NCBI RefSeq assembly: GCF_014773545.1
Contig: NZ_SDDV01000001.1
Location: 267,749 to 331,748, forward strand
Direction: 5' to 3'
Source of the DNA: Hydrogenophaga sp.
GTDB lineage: Bacteria; Pseudomonadota; Gammaproteobacteria; Burkholderiales; Burkholderiaceae_C
Length of the DNA: 64,000 nt
Shown here one piece after another: positions 34,101 through 41,880 of this stretch. The position numbers and the translations under genes are program-made. Position 1 is the stretch's first letter. Each line of letters opens with the position of its first letter. Below the pieces are notes generated by a model. It searched no databases. It was not told the origin of the DNA and saw only the letters and a list, made by a program, of their open reading frames with translations.

Positions 34101-34805
34101 ATGCACCTGAACATGCGCCAGATTCCCTTGGCGGCGGTCAGAAAACTGGTGGCTGTGTTGGTTTTTGTCGCCCTGTGCGGCGCGCAGATATCCGCTCGGG
34201 CAAGTTCATTGGACGAATTTTTCACCGCCATCCAACGCGATCGTCCCAGCGCCGTCACGGCCTTGGCGTTGCGTGGTTTTGACCTCAACACGCGCAACGC
34301 CGCTGGCGAGCCTGGTTTGTTGCTGGCGCTGCGGGCCGAGTCGTTTGCCGTCGCTGCCTTGTTGCTGGAGCATCCCGGCATCGACTTACAGGCGCGCAGT
34401 CCCAGCGGTGAGACCGCGCTGATGATGGCTGCGCTCAGAGGACATTTGCCGCTGGTGCGCCGCCTGATCGAGCGCGGGGCCGCCGTCAACCAGCCCGGTT
34501 GGACCGCGCTGCATTACGCCGCATCCAGTGATGCTCCGCAGAGCATCGATATCGTGCGCTTGTTGCTGGAGCAGCAAGCCTTGATAAACGCCGAGTCGCC
34601 CAACCGAAGCACGCCGCTGATGATGGCCGCCCTCTACGGTCAATCGTCGGTGGTGCAACTGTTGCTTATGCGAGGAGCCAACCCGTTGCTGAAAAATGAG
34701 CAGGGGCTGACGGCGATTGACTTCGCGCACCGGGCCGATCGCAGTTCGGTGGCCGAGCAGATTGCTGCTGCGGCGCGTGCGCGTCAGCCGCTGGGTCGCT
34801 GGTGA
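34101..34805 (+). CDS. Periplasmic ankyrin-repeat protein
   Basis: 234 residues. A signal peptide ends near residue 34 (LVAVLVFVALCGAQISARAS). About five ankyrin repeats follow, for example GETALMMAALRGHLPLVRRLIERGAAVN and STPLMMAALYGQSSVVQLLLMRGANP. Such genes often follow tatD in Burkholderiales. A protein-binding role in the periplasm is likely; the partner is unknown. Confidence 0.83.
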   Translation: MHLNMRQIPLAAVRKLVAVLVFVALCGAQISARASSLDEFFTAIQRDRPSAVTALALRGFDLNTRNAAGEPGLLLALRAESFAVAALLLEHPGIDLQARSPSGETALMMAALRGHLPLVRRLIERGAAVNQPGWTALHYAASSDAPQSIDIVRLLLEQQALINAESPNRSTPLMMAALYGQSSVVQLLLMRGANPLLKNEQGLTAIDFAHRADRSSVAEQIAAAARARQPLGRW

Positions 34806-34849
34806 GCCGCCTATTGATCCGGCCCAGTGAAGTGGCAACTGTGCAGCAT

Positions 34850-34909
34850 GAGCCCTTCGACAAGCCTGTCCTGAGCCTGTCCTGAGCTGGTCGAAGGGTC
34901 GAAGGGCTC
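34850..34909. repeat. Dispersed-type inverted repeat with internal direct repeat
   Basis: GAGCCCTTCGAC (34850-34861) is perfectly complementary to GTCGAAGGGCTC (34898-34909). The inside holds two tandem copies of CCTGTCCTGAG (34865-34886) and another TCGAAGGG. The CCCTTCGACAAGC core is the kind of palindromic repeat common between genes in Betaproteobacteria. It lies downstream of the ankyrin gene and could stop transcription. Confidence 0.65.
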
Positions 34910-35022
34910 AGCCCAAGCTGAGCTCAAGACTGCACCGGGCTGAACCGGTAGGTGTAAGCCACATGGGCTGCGTCTGCGGCAGCCGACAAAATACAGGCTG
35001 GGTCAAAACCAAGGAGATGCCC

Positions 35023-35511
35023 GTGCAACTGGCCAGTCAGAGAGATTTTTTCGCCGGACTGATGTTTACCGTGGTCGGTTTGGCGTTCGCGCTCGGGGCG
35101 ACTCAATTCACCATCGGCAGCGCCGCCCGCATGGGGCCGGGCTATTTTCCGCTGCTGCTGGGGGTGCTGCTGGCATTGCTGGGCGCGCTCATCACGTTCA
35201 AGTCGTTCACCCATGGCTTGCCGGGCGGCGACAAGGTCGGCGCCTTTGCCTGGCGGCCGCTCGGTTTCGTGCTGCTGGGTAACCTGGCATTTGGCGCCCT
35301 GCTGGTCGGACTGCCATCCTGGGGTTTGCCCGCCATGGGCTTGCTAGTGGCTATTTTTGCGCTGGTATTCATTGTCGGCATGGCGCGCAAAAACCATTCG
35401 TTCAAAGAGTCGCTGTTGCTGGCTGTCGGTTTGTCCCTGGGCTGTTATCTGGCCTTTGTCTTTGCCCTCGATCTGCGCCTGCCGGTGTGGCCTGAGTTCC
35501 TGAGCGTCTGA
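35023..35511 (+). CDS. tctB: Tripartite tricarboxylate transporter small membrane subunit (TctB)
   Basis: About 162 residues with four hydrophobic segments: DFFAGLMFTVVGLAFALGATQF, GPGYFPLLLGVLLALLGALI, a pair around LGFVLLGNLAFGALLVG, and LLLAVGLSLGCYLAFVFAL. This is the TctB layout. GTG at 35023 was chosen because AAGGAG (35011-35016) is 6 bases upstream; the ATG at 35017 would touch it. It is followed by tctA. No TctC binding-protein gene is adjacent. Confidence 0.85.
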   Translation: MQLASQRDFFAGLMFTVVGLAFALGATQFTIGSAARMGPGYFPLLLGVLLALLGALITFKSFTHGLPGGDKVGAFAWRPLGFVLLGNLAFGALLVGLPSWGLPAMGLLVAIFALVFIVGMARKNHSFKESLLLAVGLSLGCYLAFVFALDLRLPVWPEFLSV

Positions 35512-35526
35512 GACTGGGTTGAAAAA

Positions 35527-37038
35527 ATGGAATTGCTCGACAACCTGGCGCTCGGTTTTGGCGCGGCGCTGACCTTTGAAAACCTGCTGTTCGCTTTCAT
35601 CGGCTGCCTGCTGGGCACGCTGATCGGCGTGCTGCCCGGTATCGGCCCAGTGGCCACCATTGCCATGCTGCTGCCGGTGACCTACGGTTTGCCGCCGCTG
35701 GCCGCGCTGATTATGCTGGCCGGCATTTTCTACGGTGCCCAGTACGGTGGCTCGACGACGGCGATCTTGGTCAATCTGCCGGGTGAATCGTCTTCGGTGG
35801 TCACGGTCATCGACGGCCATCAGATGGCGCTCAAGGGCCGGGCTGGTCCGGCGCTGGCGGCGGCTGGGTTGGGTTCGTTTTTTGCCGGTACCGTCGCCAC
35901 CCTGGTGGTGGCTGCCTTTGCGCCGCCGTTGACCGAGATCGCGCTCAGCTTTGGCCCGGCCGAATATTTTTCGCTCATGCTGGTCGGTCTGATCGGCGCC
36001 GTCGTGCTGGCCTCGGGTTCGCTGCTCAAGGCGCTGGCGATGATCGTGCTCGGTTTGCTGCTCGGCCTGGTCGGCACCGACATCAATTCGGGTGTGGCCC
36101 GCTACACCTTTGATATTCCGGAGTTGACCGACGGCATCAGCTTCGTGGTGGTGGCCATGGGCGTTTTTGGTTACGCCGAAATCATTCATAACCTGTCACA
36201 ACCCGAGGAAAACCGCGCGATCGTGCAGGGCAAGGTCAGCGGCATCATGCCAACCAGGCAAGACGTGAAAAGCATGGTGCCCGCCATGTTGCGCGGCACG
36301 GCGCTGGGTTCGGCGCTGGGTATCTTGCCGGGCGGCGGCGCGCTGCTGTCGGCCTTTGCCGCCTACACGATCGAGAAGAAAACCCGGCTGCGCCCGGGTG
36401 AGGTTCCGTTTGGCCAAGGCAATATTCGCGGCGTGGCCGCACCCGAGTCGGCCAATAACGCCGGCGCGCAAACTTCGTTCATCCCCCTGCTCACGCTGGG
36501 CATTCCGCCCAATGCCGTGATGGCCTTGATGGTGGGCGCCATGACGATTCACGGCATCCAGCCGGGTCCGCAGGTCATGAGCTCCAACCCCGAGCTGTTC
36601 TGGGGCCTGATTGCCTCCATGTGGATCGGAAACCTGATGTTGGTTGTGCTCAACTTGCCGCTGATCGGTCTGTGGGTCAAGCTGCTGGCGGTGCCGTACC
36701 GCTGGTTGTTCCCAGCCATTGTGCTGTTTTGTGCCATCGGCGTGTATTCGGTTAACAACAACAGCTTCGACATCTGGATGGTGGCGCTGTTTGGCTTGAT
36801 CGGCTACATCTTCATCAAACTCGGGTGCGAGCCTGCCCCCTTGCTGTTGGGCTTCATTCTCGGCCCCATGATGGAAGAGTTTTTGCGCCGCGCCTTGCTG
36901 ATCTCGCGTGGCGACTGGTCGGTGTTTGTCAGCCGCCCGATTTCGGCCACCTTGCTGCTGATCGCGGTCTTGCTGTTGATTGTCGTTTTATTGCCGTCCA
37001 TCAGGAAAAAGCGGCAAGAGGCTTTTGTGGAAGATTGA
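35527..37038 (+). CDS. tctA: Tripartite tricarboxylate transporter large permease (TctA)
   Basis: 503 residues with about 11-12 membrane segments. TctA motifs are GVLPGIGPVATIAMLLPVTY, FYGAQYGGSTTAILVNLPGE, LGILPGGGALLSAFAAYT and GNIRGVAAPESANNAGAQTSFIPLLTLGIP. The family imports citrate or other carboxylates with a periplasmic receptor. The receptor must be encoded elsewhere, as is common in Burkholderiales that have many orphan Bug receptors. Confidence 0.92.
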   Translation: MELLDNLALGFGAALTFENLLFAFIGCLLGTLIGVLPGIGPVATIAMLLPVTYGLPPLAALIMLAGIFYGAQYGGSTTAILVNLPGESSSVVTVIDGHQMALKGRAGPALAAAGLGSFFAGTVATLVVAAFAPPLTEIALSFGPAEYFSLMLVGLIGAVVLASGSLLKALAMIVLGLLLGLVGTDINSGVARYTFDIPELTDGISFVVVAMGVFGYAEIIHNLSQPEENRAIVQGKVSGIMPTRQDVKSMVPAMLRGTALGSALGILPGGGALLSAFAAYTIEKKTRLRPGEVPFGQGNIRGVAAPESANNAGAQTSFIPLLTLGIPPNAVMALMVGAMTIHGIQPGPQVMSSNPELFWGLIASMWIGNLMLVVLNLPLIGLWVKLLAVPYRWLFPAIVLFCAIGVYSVNNNSFDIWMVALFGLIGYIFIKLGCEPAPLLLGFILGPMMEEFLRRALLISRGDWSVFVSRPISATLLLIAVLLLIVVLLPSIRKKRQEAFVED

Positions 37039-37112
37039 ACCGTTCTTATCCGGTTGTCACCCAAACCCACTACCGGTAGTGTGTTGAGCATCTGCGCTGA
37101 CTTGGGGCGACC

Positions 37113-37470
37113 ATGGTTATCGACGTGCTTGAGCGAGACGATCTGCCGTTTCCGCGCTCCCTGCCGGAGTTCCAGCGCCTCTTCCCTGACGGGGCGGCGT
37201 GCGCGGCTTACCTTGAGCGCGCACGATGGGGTGACGGGTCATCTGCCCTTGTTGTGGAACGTCCGGCGATCCTTATCGTTTCGCCAATCGGGATGGTCAT
37301 CGCCACCGCAACGGCAGCCATGAGCCTCACCAATGTCGAAGACGCAACCCAACCACGCTAACGTACGGGCCACAAAGGCACCAATGGCTTACCGGTCATG
37401 TGTGGCGTGCCACTCAACGGTACATCAGATGAGCTCCAAGTTTCTTCGGCGCGAAGTCCGGGCGCGGCTG
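37113..37470 (+). pseudogene. Decayed IS1595-family transposase N-terminus
   Basis: Frame 1 begins MVIDVLERDDLPFPRSLPEFQRLFPD..ACAAYLERARWGDG, matching the N-terminus of IS1595-type transposases. The expected zinc ribbon continues in a second frame (VICPCCGTSGDPYRFANR at ~37238, then HQCRRRNPTTLT), and a third frame carries TKAPMAYRSCVACHSTVHQMSSKFLRR. At least two frameshifts are needed and the catalytic DDE part is missing, so the gene is dead. Confidence 0.65.
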
Positions 37471-37483
37471 GCTGAATCGCTAA

Positions 37484-37521
37484 CTTTCATGAATCCAGGC
37501 CGACGCCCCGGATGATGAAAG
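37484..37521. repeat. Imperfect inverted repeat next to the transposase relic
   Basis: CTTTCATGAATCC (37484-37496) pairs imperfectly with GGATGATGAAAG (37510-37521). It may be the end of a lost mobile element. From here to about 37776 I see no gene. Confidence 0.35.
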
Positions 37522-37776
37522 AAACTCAGGGGTGGAGGTGCTGGGGTAGACGCCGAGAAAATTCTTTGGGAGCTTGTATCCCGATAGCTAACTTGGCGCG
37601 CCTTCACCGACTCGTACCCCGAATTGACTCCATCGGTTTTACCGATGAGATCGCACGTTAAGACAGCACGCGCTCGAAACAACGGCCAGCTGCGACAGGG
37701 TACATAATCGCACGGAACTTGACAGATAGGCCCAATGGGAGAGGGCGGGGGTGGGGGCAGCCCCAGCCCACACCTG

Positions 37777-37902
37777 TCCCGGGCAGCAGGCTTCATGCGC
37801 TTTACCGGGCTGGAGCCGTCCGTCCTGTGCCCGATCTCCATGACCTGCGCGGTCACGCCCGCGCTCAAGGACAACCCCGCGCGAGTTTCTGCATGGAAAG
37901 AA
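37777..37902 (+). pseudogene. Fragment resembling AidB-type acyl-CoA dehydrogenase
   Basis: A ~40-residue stretch (SRAAGFMRFTGLEPSVLCPI, then SMTCAVTPALKDNPARVSAW) resembles the region of AidB-like acyl-CoA dehydrogenases where E. coli AidB has RFML...E.G.LCPxTMT.A..P. Neither side continues the domain and no start or stop fits. It is probably the leftover of a deleted gene. Recognition is from memory of the family, so confidence is moderate. Confidence 0.45.
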
Positions 37903-38024
37903 TCAATGTTCACAATGCGGAATGCATCGGCGTTGCGCTGCAAAGAAATTTCTCATGGCGACAGAAAAAAATTCCGAATGATGAAATTATTTTCCAGTTG
38001 CTTGTTTTCAAAGCAGAAAATTTT

Positions 38025-38040
38025 TGTCTTATATAAGACA
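38025..38040. promoter_or_regulatory. Perfect 16-bp palindrome upstream of isocitrate lyase
   Basis: TGTCTTATATAAGACA is identical on both strands. It sits about 105 bases before the aceA start in an AT-rich stretch of otherwise GC-rich DNA. Its size and two-fold symmetry suggest a dimeric repressor operator, for instance of GntR type, overlapping the promoter (TATAAG inside). The regulator is unknown. Confidence 0.6.
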
Positions 38041-38145
38041 TAAGAGCTTTCAAAAGACATGGTCAAGACGTAAAGTGACTGCAGCAGCAGTGCCTGTGCA
38101 GAGCCCGGCGGCCTGTCCATTTTTTTAACCAGAAGGAGTCCACTC

Positions 38146-39477
38146 ATGTCCCAATCTCTGACCGAACAACTCAGCCGTGCCCAACAGATCGAAGCCCTGG
38201 AAAAAGACTGGGCGACCAACCCGCGCTGGAAGGGTGTCAAGCGCGGCTACAGCGCCGCCGATGTGGTGCGTCTGCGCGGCAGCATGCAAATCGAGCACAC
38301 GCTGGCCAAGCGCGGCGCTGAAAAGCTGTGGGACAAGGTCAACGGCGGCGCCAAGAAAGGCTACGTCAACGCCTTCGGCGCCATTACCGCCGGTCAGGCC
38401 ATGCAGCAGGCCAAGGCCGGTCTGGAAGCGGTCTATCTGTCGGGCTGGCAGGTGGCGGCCGACGGCAACACCAGCGAAACCATGTACCCCGACCAGTCGC
38501 TCTACGCCTACGACTCGGTGCCGACCATGGTGCGCCGCATCAACAACACCTTCAAGCGCGCCGATGAAATTCAGTGGGGTCGTGGCATCGAACCGGGTTC
38601 GCCCGAGTTCATCGACTACTTTCTGCCCATCGTCGCCGACGCCGAAGCCGGTTTCGGCGGTGTGCTCAACGCTTTCGAGCTGATGAAGAACATGATCGCC
38701 GCCGGTGCCGCTGGCGTTCACTTCGAAGACCAATTGGCCGCCGTGAAGAAGTGCGGCCACATGGGTGGCAAGGTGCTGGTGCCGACGCAAGAAGCCTGCG
38801 AGAAGCTGATTTCTGCCCGCTTCGCCGCTGACGTCATGGGGGTGTCGACCATCGTGCTGGCGCGCACCGACGCCGAAGCCGCCAACCTGATCACCAGCGA
38901 CCACGACGCCAACGACAAACCCTTCCTGACCGGTGAGCGCACGCAAGAAGGTTTCTTCCGGGTCAAGAACGGCCTGGAGCAGTCGATCAGCCGCGGCATC
39001 GCCTACGCGCCCTACGCCGATCTGGTGTGGTGCGAAACCGGCGTGCCCGACATCGGGTTTGCCCGCGAATTCGCCCAGGCCGTGCACGCCGCCTGCCCGG
39101 GCAAGCTGCTGTCGTACAACTGCTCGCCTTCCTTCAACTGGAAGAAAAACCTCAACGACTCGCAAATCGCGACGTTCCAGGAAGACCTGGCGGCACTGGG
39201 CTACAAGTACCAGTTCATCACACTGGCCGGCATTCACATCAACTGGTTCAACACCTTCCAGTTTGCCCACGCCTACGCCCGCGGCGAAGGCATGAAGCAC
39301 TACGTCAACATGGTGCAAGAGCCGGAATTTGCCGCCCGCGAGAAGGGCTACACCTTCGTGTCGCACCAGCAAGAAGTCGGTGCCGGCTACTTTGACGACG
39401 TGACCACGGTGATTCAAGGCGGCTCGTCCTCCGTCAAAGCCCTGAGCGGCTCGACCGAAGAAGAGCAGTTCCACTGA
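38146..39477 (+). CDS. aceA: Isocitrate lyase
   Basis: 443 residues with an AGAAGGAG ribosome-binding site upstream. The catalytic loop is [17 protein letters not shown] (KKCGH with the active-site Cys). Other conserved parts are the [13 protein letters not shown] opening, [20 protein letters not shown] (metal-binding), LARTDAEAA and [13 protein letters not shown]. It splits isocitrate into glyoxylate and succinate in the glyoxylate bypass. Malate synthase is not in the window; isocitrate dehydrogenase, its competitor, lies at 61-62 kb. Confidence 0.96.
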   Translation: MSQSLTEQLSRAQQIEALEKDWATNPRWKGVKRGYSAADVVRLRGSMQIEHTLAKRGAEKLWDKVNGGAKKGYVNAFGAITAGQAMQQAKAGLEAVYLSGWQVAADGNTSETMYPDQSLYAYDSVPTMVRRINNTFKRADEIQWGRGIEPGSPEFIDYFLPIVADAEAGFGGVLNAFELMKNMIAAGAAGVHFEDQLAAVKKCGHMGGKVLVPTQEACEKLISARFAADVMGVSTIVLARTDAEAANLITSDHDANDKPFLTGERTQEGFFRVKNGLEQSISRGIAYAPYADLVWCETGVPDIGFAREFAQAVHAACPGKLLSYNCSPSFNWKKNLNDSQIATFQEDLAALGYKYQFITLAGIHINWFNTFQFAHAYARGEGMKHYVNMVQEPEFAAREKGYTFVSHQQEVGAGYFDDVTTVIQGGSSSVKALSGSTEEEQFH

Positions 39478-39494
39478 GGCGCCGTGCCGGCGCC
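39478..39494 (+). terminator. GC hairpin after aceA
   Basis: GGCGCC-GTGCC-GGCGCC begins right after the aceA stop codon. There is no T-run after it, so it could stabilise the mRNA 3' end or be a weak terminator. Confidence 0.35.
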
Positions 39495-39538
39495 TGGCAA
39501 CAGGTGCCGGTATCAGGCAGCGCAGGCAAGATCGGGCA

Positions 39539-39567
39539 TTGCAAACCGGCAAGAAAACGGTTAGAAT
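39539..39567 (+). promoter_or_regulatory. Sigma-70 promoter of the rimP-nusA-infB operon
   Basis: TTGCAA (39539-39544) and TAGAAT (39562-39567) are separated by 17 bases. Transcription would start near 39574, right before the leader hairpin. Confidence 0.6.
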
Positions 39568-39582
39568 GCGCGCTTCACGACC

Positions 39583-39615
39583 AAATGGGCGGGTTATCAC
39601 CGGCCCATTTTTTTT
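39583..39615 (+). terminator. Terminator-like hairpin in the leader of rimP-nusA-infB
   Basis: AAATGGGC (39583-39590) pairs with GCCCATTT (39603-39610) around a 12-base loop, followed by a run of T. It lies between the promoter and rimP, so it is either an attenuator of the operon or a terminator for upstream transcripts. Confidence 0.6.
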
Positions 39616-39678
39616 GGTTGAACGCTTTTATCGCTTTTACTTTCTCAGCACCCCAATCCAGGGCAGACACGACGCAAG

Positions 39679-40269
39679 ATGGCTTGGCAGGAAACCGTAG
39701 AACAAACCGTGACCGGGCTGGGTTACGACCTGGTCGAACTCGAGCGTTGCGCTGGAGGTTTGCTGCGGGTGACGATAGATTGGCCTTGGCAGCCGCCGCT
39801 GGCTGGACAGCCGCTGGCCGTGCAGCGCTTCGTCACGGTCGAAGACTGCGAAAAAATCACCCGCCAGTTGCAGTATCTGCTCGAAGTCGAGGGTCTGGAG
39901 TACCGCCGGCTCGAGGTCGGCTCGCCGGGCATTGACCGCTTGCTCAAGGGCGAGCTCGATTTTGTTCGCTTCCAGGGTTGCGTGCTGGACATCGTATTGA
40001 AAGAGCCGATCGGCGTCACGGGCGCCGGCGTGGCGGCCAATCGCAAGAAGTTTCGCGGCACGCTCGAGCGCACTGCAGACGGCTTGGGCTGGCAACTGGT
40101 CTGGAGCGACGAGCCTGCGCTCAAGCCGGGGCAGCGCGTGAGCAAGAAGCGCGCTGCGCCGCCCTTGCAGGCCATGCGCTTCAAGCTCGACGAGTTGCAG
40201 CAGGCGCGACTGGCGCCGCTGGTGAATTTCAAGGGTCGCAGCGACCCGGGCGCGCAAGCCGCGCCATGA
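39679..40269 (+). CDS. rimP: Ribosome maturation factor RimP
   Basis: 196 residues. RimP signatures: VTGLGYDLVELERCAGGLLRVTIDW, VTVEDCEKITRQLQYLLEVEG, and YRRLEVGSPGIDRLLKGELDFVRFQG. It assists 30S subunit assembly. First gene of the operon rimP-nusA-infB-rbfA-truB-typA. The protein is somewhat long, with an extra loop (PWQPPLAGQPLAVQR) and a C-terminal extension. Confidence 0.92.
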   Translation: MAWQETVEQTVTGLGYDLVELERCAGGLLRVTIDWPWQPPLAGQPLAVQRFVTVEDCEKITRQLQYLLEVEGLEYRRLEVGSPGIDRLLKGELDFVRFQGCVLDIVLKEPIGVTGAGVAANRKKFRGTLERTADGLGWQLVWSDEPALKPGQRVSKKRAAPPLQAMRFKLDELQQARLAPLVNFKGRSDPGAQAAP

Positions 40270-40348
40270 GGGTCATGGGTCGTTGCTGGCCGTGGCTGGA
40301 TTACGGTTTTGAGTCTGAACAAAGATTGCTGAAAAGGTGGCGAGTGAA

Positions 40349-41848
40349 ATGAACCGCGAAATGTTGATGCTGATCGATGCGATCTCGCGCGAGAAAAATG
40401 TCGAGCGCGACGTGGTGTTGGGCGCAGTGGAGCAGGCGCTGGCTTCGGCCACCAAGAAGTTCTACAAAGGCGAGGTCGATATTCGCGTCGTCATGGACCC
40501 CGATACCGGTGCTTATGAAAGCTTTCGCCGTTGGCTGGTGGTGCCCGATGCGGCTGGTTTGCAAAACCCGGACGCCGAGGAGCTGCTGTCGGACGCACGC
40601 GAGGAGCTGGCCGACATCGAAGAAGGCGACTACATCGAGAAGTCGATCGAAAGTGTGCCGATCGGACGCATAGGCGCCATGGCTGCCAAGCAAGTCATTT
40701 TGCAAAAAATCCGCGACGCCGAACGCGAAATGCTGCTGAATGACTTTATGTCGCGTGGCGACAAAATTTTTGTCGGCACCGTCAAGCGCATGGACAAAGG
40801 TGACTTGATCATCGAGAGCGGTCGCGTGGAAGGTCGATTAAAGCGCAGCGAGATGATTCCGAAGGAGAATTTCCGCACGGGCGACCGCGTGCGCGCCATC
40901 ATCAAAGATGTCGATCTGACGCTGCGTGGCGCGCCCATCGTCTTGTCGCGTTCGGCGCCGGCCTTCATGGTCGAGTTGTTTCGGCAGGAAGTGCCCGAGG
41001 TCGAGCAAGGCCAGTTGGAGATCAAGGCTTGTGCCCGCGATCCTGGCTCACGCGCCAAGATTGCCGTACATACGATGGACAAGCGCATCGACCCGATTGG
41101 CACCTGCGTCGGGGTGCGCGGCTCGCGCGTCAACGGTGTGACCAACGAGCTGGCCGGCGAACGGGTGGACATTGTGCTCTGGAGCGAAGACCCGGCGCAG
41201 TTCGTGATTGGCGCGCTTGCACCGGCCAATGTGCAGTCGATCATGGTCGACGAGGAGCGCCACGCCATGGACGTGGTGGTGGACGAGGAAAATCTCGCCA
41301 TTGCCATTGGCCGCGGCGGGCAAAACGTCCGCCTGGCGTCTGAATTGACCGGCTGGCGCATCAATATCATGACCGTTGACGAGTCGGCGCAGAAGCAAAA
41401 CGCCGAGGCGCAAGGCATTCGCACGCTTTTCATGGCCAAGCTCGACGTCGATCAAGAAATTGCCGACATCCTGATCGAAGAAGGCTTCACCAGTCTGGAG
41501 GAGGTGGCTTATGTGCCCCTGCAGGAAATGCTGGAGATCGAGTCTTTCGACGAGGAAACCGTCAACGAGCTGCGCAGCCGCGCCAAGGACGTTTTGTTGA
41601 CGATGGAGATTGCCCGCGAAGAAAGCGTCGGGGATGTGTCGCAGGACTTGCGCGACCTCCAAGGCGTGACGCCCGAATTGGTGGCCAAGCTGGCCGACGG
41701 CGGCATTCACACCCGCGATGAATTGGCCGACTTGTCCAGCGACGAGTTGACCGACATCACCGGGCAAACTTCAGAAGAAGCCACCGCGCTGATCATGCAA
41801 GCTCGCGCCCACTGGTTCAGCGCCGACCCGGCGCAGCCTTCGGTCTGA
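40349..41848 (+). CDS. nusA: Transcription termination/antitermination factor NusA
   Basis: 499 residues from ATG 40349 ([18 protein letters not shown]). Order: N-terminal RNAP-binding domain, S1 domain ([20 protein letters not shown]), KH1/KH2 ([43 protein letters not shown]), and two C-terminal acidic helix-hairpin-helix repeats ([39 protein letters not shown]). It regulates pausing, termination and rRNA antitermination. Start chosen over GTG 40337, which lacks a ribosome-binding site. Confidence 0.94.
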   Translation: MNREMLMLIDAISREKNVERDVVLGAVEQALASATKKFYKGEVDIRVVMDPDTGAYESFRRWLVVPDAAGLQNPDAEELLSDAREELADIEEGDYIEKSIESVPIGRIGAMAAKQVILQKIRDAEREMLLNDFMSRGDKIFVGTVKRMDKGDLIIESGRVEGRLKRSEMIPKENFRTGDRVRAIIKDVDLTLRGAPIVLSRSAPAFMVELFRQEVPEVEQGQLEIKACARDPGSRAKIAVHTMDKRIDPIGTCVGVRGSRVNGVTNELAGERVDIVLWSEDPAQFVIGALAPANVQSIMVDEERHAMDVVVDEENLAIAIGRGGQNVRLASELTGWRINIMTVDESAQKQNAEAQGIRTLFMAKLDVDQEIADILIEEGFTSLEEVAYVPLQEMLEIESFDEETVNELRSRAKDVLLTMEIAREESVGDVSQDLRDLQGVTPELVAKLADGGIHTRDELADLSSDELTDITGQTSEEATALIMQARAHWFSADPAQPSV

Positions 41849-41880
41849 GCGTATCAGGGCCCTCGCGGAGAAAACAAACC

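Noticed and set aside
37425..37943. A 172-codon minus-strand frame in the gene-poor patch
   Set aside because: Proline-rich, crosses the inverted repeat and lies antisense to the AidB-like fragment.
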